This document shows, piece by piece, positions 1 through 6,632 of a stretch of DNA of 10,797 nucleotides. Source of the DNA: Promethearchaeota archaeon (GTDB lineage: Archaea; Asgardarchaeota; Lokiarchaeia; Sigynarchaeales; SOKP01); assembly GCA_004524425.1 (NCBI GenBank), contig SDNN01000088.1, positions 1 through 10,797 of the forward strand, given 5' to 3'. Both the position numbers and the translations under genes were made by a program. The number at the start of each line of letters is the position of its first letter. Position 1 is the stretch's first letter. Under the pieces are notes generated by a model. That model did not search any database. It was not told the DNA's origin and saw nothing but the letters and a program-made list of their open reading frames with translations.

Positions 1-368
1 CCAATCGTTTGCAAAACAAACCATGCCCATATCCACGTAAGATCATTAATAGTCAAGGCTATCGCGATATTATAGATGAAAGCTATCAGTAACAATAATA
101 AAACTCTGAGCATGTATACATTCCTGACCATCTTCATGTTAAAATCATCAGATTTTCTTGTCATGATCATGCTTTTCTTGTAAGCAAAAATCGCGCTGAA
201 GCCCGAAATAAACAAGAAACCTCCAGCTGCAATTGGACCAAGACAATAATAAAGAAACAAGTACAACCAATAATCTTCTGGAATGATCCACCAATTAAGT
301 ATGTGTCCAAATATCATCCCCAAAATAGCTATGCCACGAACAACATCAATGCTCTTGTATCTTTTCAT
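1..368 (-). CDS. Multi-pass membrane acyltransferase-like protein (DUF1624/HGSNAT-like), 3' end cut by window edge
   Basis: The open frame runs from an ATG at 368 off the left edge, so only about the first 122 residues are visible. It begins MKRYKSIDVVRG and has the N-terminal signature of membrane acyltransferases: D8, R11, G12 and H22 in the first hydrophobic helix, followed by a tryptophan pair. Three to four hydrophobic segments are visible, at about residues 10-27, 35-60, 84-103 and 108-123. The closest family I can name is DUF1624/heparan-alpha-glucosaminide N-acetyltransferase catalytic domain; the acyltransferase-3 family is the alternative. These move acyl groups across or at the membrane onto sugars or other acceptors; the substrate here is unknown. 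It is a gapless homolog of the next gene (642-1766), with about 57% identity over 123 residues by hand count, so the pair is a tandem duplication. The start is firm because the paralog aligns from the same residue. Confidence 0.7.
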   Translation of the reverse strand, partial: MKRYKSIDVVRGIAILGMIFGHILNWWIIPEDYWLYLFLYYCLGPIAAGGFLFISGFSAIFAYKKSMIMTRKSDDFNMKMVRNVYMLRVLLLLLIAFIYNIAIALTINDLTWIWAWFVLQTI

Positions 369-445
369 TTTTATTCCCAAGTTCTAATTTTTAAAAAGCA
401 TTTTTTCAAAGATTACATCATATATCCCATATACTTACATTTCTG

Positions 446-460
446 TTTATAAATATAAAT
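446..460 (-). promoter_or_regulatory. Candidate TATA box of the first acyltransferase-like gene
   Basis: On the minus strand this reads ATTTATATTTATAAA, an archaeal TATA-like box centred about 85 bases upstream of the ATG at 368, implying a leader of roughly 55-60 bases. The paralog has a similar box at nearly the same distance. The rest of the 273-base gap (369-641) is AT-rich; I see no RNA gene or repeat in it. In such AT-rich DNA, TATA-like strings also arise by chance. Confidence 0.35.
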
Positions 461-641
461 ATGTGTTTTCAAATTTCCCTTATTTAGCCACATGTGTAAG
501 TTTTTTTGTTTTTTTAGTAAAATGAAATAAATTATTTAAGATATGCCAAACGATATTTAAGTTTCTTTCCAGAAAAAAATAGGTGGTTCAAAATTGAAGA
601 CTTGAAGGAAATTTTCAAATGAGCAAGAATAGTTATCTTAG

Positions 642-1766
642 CTAACCTATGTTATTTATTTCATGATAAAGACTTCTAGATTTTCTTTGTTCTATTTTCT
701 TAGCTAATGATAAACTTATAATACCAATACCATATTTAATGGAGGCTTTATATCCCAATTTAATGTAAATTATTCTCAAAAACCAAGTGACGAAAATCAT
801 GGTGGCTATAATCACAAACAAAATATTATTCGCGTTTAACTGGCGATAGAAAAGAAAAAATAAAAGGTTATGAGCTAAAAAAATTGTAAAAGAATAATAT
901 GAATAATAAAAAAAGAACGAGTATATTTTTTCTAATTTGAAAATTTTTAGTTCTTCAACTCCTATTAAAACTGAAATTAAAATGAAATTGATTCCCAATG
1001 CATATACCATCGCACTAAATGATGGATATTGGAAAAAACTCGGAAAATAAAACATAACGCCAAATATTACTAATATTATTCCCAATATTAAAATCGGGTT
1101 GATAAATTTTTTTTTAAAATTAAGAATTCGCTCATCTTGATTTTTTATTAGATTAACATTAAAGAGAATCTCCCCGATAACCGTTCCAAAAATAAATATT
1201 GAGAAAAATGCTAAAATAGGATAAAGATTAACCGGATTGAATAAAATGTGGAAGATTACTCCGTAAATATTTGCTTGACCCTGATATGGTAATAACAGAT
1301 CCAGTAGGACAAAGTTCATGATCAAACATGAGGATGCAAAGAAAACTCGAAATACTTTTGAGGTGTTTAAAAAAGGCCAAGCCATCAAAAGCGAAAACCC
1401 AATCGTTTGTAAAACAAACCAAGCCCATATCCAGGTAAGATCATTGATAGCTATAGCTATGAAAACGTTATAAATAAATGCAATTAGTAGTAGAAGTAAT
1501 GCTCTAAATAGATATGCATTTCTCATCATCTTTGTATGGAATTTAGTTGATTTTGTCGAATTCGTCTGTCTACTTCTATATGATAGAGCCGTGACAACTC
1601 CGGAAACGAACAAAAAACCACCTGCTCCTATAGCAGCAAAAAGAGACCATAAAATGTGAAATACCCAATAATCCTCTTCCCTTATCCACCAATCCACTAA
1701 ATGGCCGTACACCATTATTATCATGCAAAGTCCCCGAACAATATCAATGCTCTTGTACCTTTTCAA
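642..1766 (-). CDS. Multi-pass membrane acyltransferase-like protein (DUF1624/HGSNAT-like)
   Basis: This is a 374-residue hydrophobic protein with roughly nine to eleven predicted membrane helices and a short basic tail. The N-terminus carries the acyltransferase signature KSIDIVRG, then a His in the first helix (GH at about residue 21-22) and DWW. Members of such families transfer acetyl or acyl groups to sugars or envelope components in the membrane; I cannot infer the acceptor. I chose TTG at 1766 over an in-frame GTG at 1773-1775. The TTG aligns exactly with the paralog's ATG and lies six bases after AGGTG, a Shine-Dalgarno match that the GTG would itself overlap. The GTG start would add three residues. 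It is tandem with and homologous to the truncated gene at 1-368, but separated by 273 bases and each with its own promoter candidate, so co-transcription is not evident. Confidence 0.8.
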   Translation of the reverse strand: MKRYKSIDIVRGLCMIIMVYGHLVDWWIREEDYWVFHILWSLFAAIGAGGFLFVSGVVTALSYRSRQTNSTKSTKFHTKMMRNAYLFRALLLLLIAFIYNVFIAIAINDLTWIWAWFVLQTIGFSLLMAWPFLNTSKVFRVFFASSCLIMNFVLLDLLLPYQGQANIYGVIFHILFNPVNLYPILAFFSIFIFGTVIGEILFNVNLIKNQDERILNFKKKFINPILILGIILVIFGVMFYFPSFFQYPSFSAMVYALGINFILISVLIGVEELKIFKLEKIYSFFFYYSYYSFTIFLAHNLLFFLFYRQLNANNILFVIIATMIFVTWFLRIIYIKLGYKASIKYGIGIISLSLAKKIEQRKSRSLYHEINNIG

Positions 1767-1772
1767 TTTTAA

Positions 1773-1777
1773 CACCT
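1773..1777 (-). promoter_or_regulatory. Shine-Dalgarno AGGTG deciding the TTG start at 1766
   Basis: AGGTG on the minus strand, six bases before TTG at 1766, matches the core of the archaeal GGAGGTGAT consensus. It overlaps the alternative GTG codon (1773-1775), which argues against that GTG being the start. Confidence 0.5.
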
Positions 1778-1844
1778 ACTAGTCCATTTTGAAGCAAAAA
1801 TTTTGTTAACATAATTTTAACTTCTTTTGTATTTATGATTTTGC

Positions 1845-1857
1845 ATTATTTATATCT
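1845..1857 (-). promoter_or_regulatory. Candidate TATA box of the second acyltransferase-like gene
   Basis: The minus strand reads about AGATATAAATAAT, centred some 84 bases upstream of the TTG start. This is almost the same spacing as the candidate box of the paralog (about 85), which makes a duplicated promoter plausible. The rest of the 1776-1984 gap is AT-rich and shows nothing else I can name. Confidence 0.35.
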
Positions 1858-1984
1858 TAAAATATTTTAAATTGAAAATAAGGATGATTTGATTGGAATT
1901 CTTTAATTAGTTTATTAATTTGAATCCAAGAAATTAGAATAAATTTAAGGGAGTTTAAATTCTTTAGAAAAGAATTATTCACAA

Positions 1985-2512
1985 ATGATCAGTTCATTTG
2001 AGAAAAGTTCTTTTTTTACTCAAGAAATAACAATCCGAAACAGGTACAGGAATGAAGAATTAAAATATTATTACTATTTCTATAAAACAACGAGGATTAT
2101 TCCTGAAAACGTTATTTATCGCAATCCTTTTATTTTTTTCTTTGTGAAGTGTGAGAATTATTTTAAAGCTAAAAGGTTTTTAAAACTAATTAGATCTCAG
2201 CTCTCAAATAAAAAAATATTAATAATTAGATCAGAAACGACGCTCATGAAATTATTATTTAGTTTTTTTCCAGATACTTACATTCATGATATCGGACTAA
2301 GTGTCATGGAAAATGGTAGACACGTGATTAAAATCTTGTTCTTATTCTACAAAGATAGAGGCATAGCAATTGGGAAAGAGGGAACTTATATCAAGATTTT
2401 GAATGAAATCTTTGAAGATTTCGTGCGGATAGATTCCAAAAAAATTCCAATTAGAATAAAATGTGAACTCATCAAAAAGAAAGAATTTGAAACTTCTTTA
2501 ATAACACTTTAA
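1985..2512 (+). CDS. Archaeal NusA-like KH-domain protein with a degenerate first KH domain
   Basis: The protein is 175 residues, close to archaeal NusA in size and layout. A short N-terminal segment (NEELKYYYYFYKTTRII, about 23-39) is followed by a first KH-like unit (about 45-83) and a second KH domain (about 100-162). The second keeps an excellent NusA-type core, KDRGIAIGKEG (123-133), with the GXXG RNA-binding loop GKEG at 130-133. In the first unit the GXXG loop is missing: where archaeal NusA has an IGKGG-type loop this protein has roughly CENYFKAKRF. Archaeal NusA binds RNA and is usually encoded beside RNA polymerase and ribosomal genes; this copy is not, which suggests a diverged paralog. 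RNA binding through KH2 is inferred. It starts at ATG 1985 with no clear Shine-Dalgarno and converges on the next gene with a 44-base gap. Confidence 0.65.
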   Translation: MISSFEKSSFFTQEITIRNRYRNEELKYYYYFYKTTRIIPENVIYRNPFIFFFVKCENYFKAKRFLKLIRSQLSNKKILIIRSETTLMKLLFSFFPDTYIHDIGLSVMENGRHVIKILFLFYKDRGIAIGKEGTYIKILNEIFEDFVRIDSKKIPIRIKCELIKKKEFETSLITL

Positions 2513-2556
2513 TTTTAACAAATAAAACTTTATAAGATTAAGTAAAAATCATCTCT

Positions 2557-3423
2557 CTAGAGAATATAATTATTATTTAATTTCGATTGTTTTATAATTT
2601 CAATTGATTTATACAAGGAGAGTTTCCCATTCAAGATTTTTTTGACAATATCATTTATAACACTTGCTTCTTCGTGTGAATTTTCACTTTTTTTAAATTT
2701 AAAATCTTTTTTCTTGAATTTGCTTGATCTTATTTTATTGAAAATATTTTCCAAATTATTTTGATCAACTTCTATTCCATTTCTTAATGCTAATATCAAT
2801 GCCGAAGCCTCATCTTTAGAAATCTTTTTTTCTTTCCTTCTATTATTTATTTTAATTTTCGATGATTTGAACTCGTCAATCAAAAAAATGTGCATGTTAT
2901 CTCTGTTTATGTACATGTTAATTATGTCTTGGACCAATTCTTGAGCCATTTTCAGGATACCTCTACCAAATTTAAAAGTTAATTTAATTAATTCTGGGTT
3001 GTTTTTTTGAAAATAATAAACATATCGCGAAATTTTATATAACAAATCCTTCTTCGTATAGCAACAATGAGAAACCAGATAATACCCATCTAAAAACACC
3101 ATTAACCCTGATTTCTCACCTGGATCAATGGAAAACAACAATTCTGAATAAAATTCTTTATATCCACTTCTATATGCTGAGATTACCTTCAGCAAATACT
3201 CTTTAAAATTATCAGTTTTCGAATAAGGGAGAAATTTTGCTTCTGTGACCTTTTTATTATAAATGTCCATCTCTTCAGAAGTAGTGAGAATAATACAAGG
3301 AATTGAAGGTATCTTATTGGTATTATTCAAAATTTCAAACTGGACATTAAGCCTCAGTAATTCTTTATTTAACTTATAGAATAGACTTAAATCATGTGTT
3401 AATATAAATATTTTAGTTCTCAA
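2557..3423 (-). CDS. RuvC/YqgF-like RNase H-fold protein with an N-terminal receiver-like domain, putative nuclease
   Basis: I do not recognise a named family, but the 288-residue protein has a readable layout. Residues 1-85 look like a small alternating alpha/beta domain (KIFILTHDLSLF then CIILTTSEEMD), resembling a receiver or Rossmann-type fold. Residues 95-215 look like an RNase H fold of the RuvC/YqgF/DUF460 type. FSIDPGEKSG (97-106) supplies the first-strand Asp (D100). LIDEFKSSKI (181-190) resembles the VDE-plus-T/S-S motif of YqgF relatives (D183/E184). KDEASALILALRNG (203-216) resembles the final DAxxALxxA helix (D204). The middle strand at 146-152 (IKLTFKF) lacks the usual acidic residue. 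Residues 230-288 are a lysine-rich tail. Nuclease or resolvase activity is inference. The start is TTG at 3421-3423 without a Shine-Dalgarno; the next in-frame Met (M52) would destroy the first domain. Confidence 0.6.
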   Translation of the reverse strand: MRTKIFILTHDLSLFYKLNKELLRLNVQFEILNNTNKIPSIPCIILTTSEEMDIYNKKVTEAKFLPYSKTDNFKEYLLKVISAYRSGYKEFYSELLFSIDPGEKSGLMVFLDGYYLVSHCCYTKKDLLYKISRYVYYFQKNNPELIKLTFKFGRGILKMAQELVQDIINMYINRDNMHIFLIDEFKSSKIKINNRRKEKKISKDEASALILALRNGIEVDQNNLENIFNKIRSSKFKKKDFKFKKSENSHEEASVINDIVKKILNGKLSLYKSIEIIKQSKLNNNYIL

Positions 3424-3465
3424 ATTATAGATATTAATTAAAGATAAAATTAAAAATTTTTAATC
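3424..3465. promoter_or_regulatory. 42-base divergent promoter region between nuclease-like and RadB-like genes
   Basis: This spacer is almost entirely A and T and must hold both start regions. A TATA-like stretch around 3432-3442 would serve the plus-strand gene and the A/T run around 3446-3460 the minus-strand gene, giving nearly leaderless transcripts. Neither gene has a Shine-Dalgarno match, which fits leaderless translation. The exact boxes cannot be fixed by eye. Confidence 0.35.
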
Positions 3466-4155
3466 ATGATTTTTCCAATTGTCAAATTGAATGAGACTTT
3501 TATTACTGGAGAACCTTTAATGGGAATATTATCAGTTTGGGGAGATCTTGGAGTGGGGAAAACCACGCTTGCCTTACAAATTGCTATTGCTACTGCGAGA
3601 TTTAAAAAAGTCGTATTCATATATACCAAACCAAATTTTTCCTTGAATAAGATTGGAACCTTACTTCAATCTGATCAATCAGAAGTACTTGATAATTTAA
3701 ACTTCATAAAATCTTTGAACTTTCTCGATTTATATGAGCTAGTTTTTAATTTTGAATTTTTGAATTTAAAATATTTAAAAAGAGGAGCTAATCCCATAAA
3801 CCTTCTTGTAATAGACTCTATTACTGATCTTTATCGATTAGAATTAAATAAAGATAAAAAAGAGAAGAATATATTACTTAATTATCAGTTAAATCAAATG
3901 CTAGCCACTCTAAATTATTTAAATGAAAAATATAAGACTGAAATATTGATCATTAATGATTTATCGCGAAAAGTAATTGATAATCAAGCTATTGAAATGC
4001 AGGGAGGTGGTAAAGTGATGGATTATTGGATAAATTATTCTCTAAAGCTAATGAGAATGGAGAAATTAAATCAAATAAAGATCAAGTTAACCAAACATCC
4101 TAACAGAAAAAATTTGACGATAATATCAACTTTAACGAAAGATGGTTTTACCTAA
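3466..4155 (+). CDS. RadB-like RecA-superfamily ATPase with altered catalytic site
   Basis: The protein has 229 residues, the length of archaeal RadB, a recombinase paralog without the N-terminal helix-hairpin-helix domain of RadA. Walker A is GDLGVGKTT (26-34), followed by LALQIA as in RadB. Walker B is INLLVIDS (111-118) followed by ITDLYRLE, closely matching the RadB pattern VDSITxxYRxE. IINDLSR sits where RadB has INQV, and KHPNRKNL matches the late KR/RH region. The segment that in RadB reads DTEGGF here reads YTKPNF (53-58), so the catalytic glutamate appears to be Lys55. Nucleotide binding is likely; hydrolysis is doubtful. Family role: recombination or repair, cytoplasmic. It starts at ATG 3466, is divergent from the nuclease-like gene 42 bases away and convergent with the RCK gene. 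Confidence 0.75.
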   Translation: MIFPIVKLNETFITGEPLMGILSVWGDLGVGKTTLALQIAIATARFKKVVFIYTKPNFSLNKIGTLLQSDQSEVLDNLNFIKSLNFLDLYELVFNFEFLNLKYLKRGANPINLLVIDSITDLYRLELNKDKKEKNILLNYQLNQMLATLNYLNEKYKTEILIINDLSRKVIDNQAIEMQGGGKVMDYWINYSLKLMRMEKLNQIKIKLTKHPNRKNLTIISTLTKDGFT

Positions 4156-4172
4156 ATTCTCTAATTTAACTT

Positions 4173-4181
4173 AAAAAAAAA
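4173..4181 (-). terminator. Poly-U terminator candidate for the RCK-domain gene
   Basis: Nine consecutive T on the minus strand begin 14 bases past the stop codon of the 4195-5304 gene. Archaeal termination commonly uses such U tracts without a hairpin. It lies in the 39-base convergent gap. Confidence 0.4.
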
Positions 4182-4194
4182 GCATAGAATGAGA

Positions 4195-5304
4195 TTAAAA
4201 CGTTAGTAAGCCTTTCTCAATCATTATTTCTAAAGTGTGTTTAGATGAACTTATTATCTCTGCTCTAAAAGGGGGTTTTTCTAATATTTCAGCTATGCTA
4301 TCTAAGAAAAATCTTGAAATAATTTTGCAATCACGGTTCAAATCCCTAATACGTTTAGTGATTAATATGGATTCCTTCACATCTGATATGGTATTGATGA
4401 CACAATCTGTTTTATCAATTTCAGCTTTTTGTAGAACGTGAAGCTCTTTAGGATCGCCAATAATTATATTTTCTTCATTATCAGTGAAATCTTTTACCAC
4501 CTCATCATTTTCCTCAATTAATTTATATATAATATTTGGATTTTGATCAACTTTTTTCATTAATCTCAATGAAAGATGGTTTAAACCAATTAAGAGTATT
4601 TTCTTATAATTAGATATTTTTAAGGAAATCACTTCTGAAGCATATTTTGACGTGCTTATGATCTCCACATTATATATTTTTGATATAAGATCGCCAATAT
4701 CATCTTGAAAAAGTCTTGCGACCAATCTACATTTAGGATTTAATCTTCTTACATTATGACTCACCACCATTTGTACTTCAAAATCACCAGAAGTAATATA
4801 TACTGCCTTAGCTTTCGAGACTCCTGCATCTTGTAGAGTTTGCATGCTAAGAGGGGTATCATTTATCACGGGGCGTTCCTTAGTAATTAAATCTTCAACC
4901 AAATCAAGGTTCTCTTCTATGATAACATGATCAATGTTTTTATGTTCTAAATAATCAGCAATTCTTTGGCCAATATGTGAATAACCAATAATTACGGCAT
5001 GGTCTGAAATCTTTTTTGAAATCTCTCGTGAGGTGATAACCGGATTATATTTGCGAAATAATTCTACCGTAATTAAACCAAAAACCAACCCGAAAATTAT
5101 GAATTCACTAAATGCAGCATAAAAACATCCATATGGGCTATCATGTGAGACAAAAAATAACAAAATTAATCCAGTCTCTAAGAAATCCTTAGTTATCATA
5201 AGAAAATAGAAATAATTGATTACAAACCATGCAATTACCACTAAAAATGCTTTTAAATTTTGTTTCACTACTAATTTAATTTTTATTAATAATCGCCATA
5301 TCAA
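4195..5304 (-). CDS. Membrane protein with two RCK/TrkA domains, ion-channel-like (pore atypical)
   Basis: The 369-residue protein has a hydrophobic segment at about 18-36, a second hydrophobic region at about 44-52, and a third segment at about 62-81 ending before FRKYNP. The C-terminal two-thirds is cytoplasmic. The first RCK/TrkA-N domain (about 101-225) starts HAVIIGYSHIGQ (102-113), with acidic residues at the end of the next strand (IIEEN, 128-132) as expected for NAD(H) binding. A second, more degenerate RCK-like domain (about 234-365) starts KILLIGLNHLS. This layout is that of ligand-gated K+ channel proteins. The stretch between the helices, HDSPYGCFYAAFSEF (54-68), has no TVGYG-type selectivity filter, so K+ selectivity cannot be claimed. 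The start is TTG at 5302-5304: GGAGATGAG (5310-5318), one or two mismatches from the archaeal consensus, lies five bases upstream. Confidence 0.75.
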   Translation of the reverse strand: MIWRLLIKIKLVVKQNLKAFLVVIAWFVINYFYFLMITKDFLETGLILLFFVSHDSPYGCFYAAFSEFIIFGLVFGLITVELFRKYNPVITSREISKKISDHAVIIGYSHIGQRIADYLEHKNIDHVIIEENLDLVEDLITKERPVINDTPLSMQTLQDAGVSKAKAVYITSGDFEVQMVVSHNVRRLNPKCRLVARLFQDDIGDLISKIYNVEIISTSKYASEVISLKISNYKKILLIGLNHLSLRLMKKVDQNPNIIYKLIEENDEVVKDFTDNEENIIIGDPKELHVLQKAEIDKTDCVINTISDVKESILITKRIRDLNRDCKIISRFFLDSIAEILEKPPFRAEIISSSKHTLEIMIEKGLLTF

Positions 5305-5309
5305 GGAAT

Positions 5310-5318
5310 CTCATCTCC
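5310..5318 (-). promoter_or_regulatory. Shine-Dalgarno GGAGATGAG deciding a TTG start
   Basis: GGAGATGAG on the minus strand is five bases before TTG 5304 and matches GGAGGTGAT at seven of nine positions. It also contains an ATG, but that ATG is out of frame with the RCK protein. Confidence 0.55.
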
Positions 5319-5464
5319 AGTTAAATTATTCTCATGCAGAAAATGTAAATTAATGATTTATTTATTTATCTTAATAGAATATATAGATTCATAATTCTTT
5401 ATGAAATTATTTACTGACCATCCAAATTACTGAAAATTTTCAATTAATATTTTTTAGCTTTCAT

Positions 5465-5475
5465 CATATATCTTA
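5465..5475 (+). promoter_or_regulatory. Candidate TATA box upstream of the fructose-bisphosphatase gene
   Basis: CATATATCTTA lies about 45 bases before ATG 5515, placing transcription start near 5495-5500 and giving a short leader. The remainder of the 5305-5514 gap is AT-rich with no RNA gene or repeat seen. It is a weak call in AT-rich DNA. Confidence 0.3.
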
Positions 5476-5514
5476 TGTGAATTATAATTACCTTGAAAAT
5501 TGATTTCAATTAAC

Positions 5515-6498
5515 ATGAGCCAAAAAATTGATAAAGTTAAACTTTCGAAATGGTTGGAGAAAAATATACCTCATTATTTTCCTAATAAAGGAGATTTGAT
5601 CGATTTGATTGAAACCATTGCGGAAGCGACAATTCCCATACGGGGGTTACTTGAAAAAGGAATTACATCGAGAGAAATACAATATAGAATGGATATTGAG
5701 GAGCCTAAAAGTAAACTTAATATTTATGATGAAGAGCAAATTCATGAAGATATTTTAACTCATTCGATCATACTCAAGGCAATACAAGAACTAGATACAG
5801 ACTTTGCTTTCGTAGCTTCTGAAGAAGCAGAACCAATATTAAGTAATGGGAAATTCGGAATTACCACAGATCCTGTTGATGGATCCTCTAATGTCGCCGT
5901 GAATAGGACGGTTGGAACCATTGTGGGAATTTATGATAATAAAGGGACGATCATTTCTTCATTTTATGTGCTTTATGGGATTTTTACAAACTTAATTTTA
6001 GCCATTAATGGAAAAGTAGCAGAATTTATTTTAGATAACTCTCCTTATAGCATGACCTTTTACCATTATGTCTTTTATGAATTAAAATCCTTACCAAATT
6101 TAAAAAAAGGAGGCATTAGGTGTATAGGAGGAGATCCAAGGTTATGGTCTGATAAATGCAGAATTTATGAAAAAAGTCTAATTGAAAATGATTTAAAGGA
6201 CAGATATAGTGGTAGCTTCGTCGGAGACTTTCACGCAATCATTCATTACGGAGGTGTCTATGCTTATTTTCCACAAAAGGGAAAAGCTAAGATCCGACTT
6301 TATTATGAATGGCTTCCCCTAGCCTTTATAGCGAAAACTTTGGGAGGAGAATTCTTAATTATGGATGAAGATGATAGAATAAGAAGAATGGATGATATTG
6401 AACCATTAAATAAAAAAAACATACATGAAATTCATTCCACAACATGTGGAGGGCTCATTGGGAGTAAAGCTGTGGTAAATTGGTTCTTAAAAAAATAA
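5515..6498 (+). CDS. fbp: Class I fructose-1,6-bisphosphatase family protein
   Basis: This family hydrolyses fructose 1,6-bisphosphate to fructose 6-phosphate in gluconeogenesis; relatives act on sedoheptulose 1,7-bisphosphate. The protein is 327 residues, close to the E. coli enzyme. Metal-binding motifs are in order: ASEEAE (101-106), TTDPVDGSSN (117-126) and YYEWLP (263-268), with E265 at the position of the third metal-ligand region. Also typical are GTIVGIY (134-140), YVLYG (151-155), RYSGSFVGDFH (230-240) and GGVYAYFP (246-253). Deviations are GGDPRLW (205-211) where classical enzymes have a Y-S-x-N-E-G region, and DFHA in place of DFHR. Many archaea use the unrelated FBP aldolase/phosphatase, so a class I enzyme is notable. 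I prefer ATG 5515 to an in-frame TTG at 5500, since neither has a Shine-Dalgarno and the extra five residues are not family-like. It appears to be monocistronic. Confidence 0.85.
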   Translation: MSQKIDKVKLSKWLEKNIPHYFPNKGDLIDLIETIAEATIPIRGLLEKGITSREIQYRMDIEEPKSKLNIYDEEQIHEDILTHSIILKAIQELDTDFAFVASEEAEPILSNGKFGITTDPVDGSSNVAVNRTVGTIVGIYDNKGTIISSFYVLYGIFTNLILAINGKVAEFILDNSPYSMTFYHYVFYELKSLPNLKKGGIRCIGGDPRLWSDKCRIYEKSLIENDLKDRYSGSFVGDFHAIIHYGGVYAYFPQKGKAKIRLYYEWLPLAFIAKTLGGEFLIMDEDDRIRRMDDIEPLNKKNIHEIHSTTCGGLIGSKAVVNWFLKK

Positions 6499-6549
6499 AA
6501 ATTTTCAATATGGAGTAAGTTGGGCTTGTCATGATAATGAATTAGGTTC

Positions 6550-6555
6550 TTTTTT
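6550..6555 (+). terminator. Weak U-tract terminator candidate after the bisphosphatase gene
   Basis: Six T in a row on the plus strand, about 52 bases after the stop, in the 134-base gap before trm1. A short tract of this kind is suggestive only. The gap otherwise holds trm1's ribosome-binding site and no recognisable RNA gene. Confidence 0.2.
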
Positions 6556-6620
6556 GATATTCAATTTAATTACACTAACACGATTGAACTAAAACATTAT
6601 ATTTTTTACATGAATTAAAA

Positions 6621-6628
6621 AGGAAGGA
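6621..6628 (+). promoter_or_regulatory. Ribosome-binding site of trm1
   Basis: The purine run AGGAAGGA ends four bases before ATG 6633 and supports that start. Confidence 0.5.
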
Positions 6629-6632
6629 ATTT

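Noticed and set aside
369..641. Possible small RNA or tRNA in the largest gene-free gaps
   Set aside because: The gaps at 369-641, 1776-1984, 5305-5514, 6499-6632 and 9131-9309 are uniformly AT-rich with no cloverleaf, C/D box pair, or repeat that I could see.
1228..1428. A short minus-strand frame inside the acyltransferase-like gene
   Set aside because: The paralog supports the other frame through this DNA; this frame is a shadow. The same applies to short frames at 4235-4441, 8609-8827 and 9567-9770.
2554..2563. Perfect ten-base palindrome TCTCTAGAGA at the stop of the nuclease-like gene
   Set aside because: It is too short for a convincing terminator hairpin or operator, and I see no second copy.
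5500..5514. TTG at 5500 as start of the fructose-bisphosphatase
   Set aside because: No ribosome-binding site supports it, and ATG 5515 gives a family-length protein.
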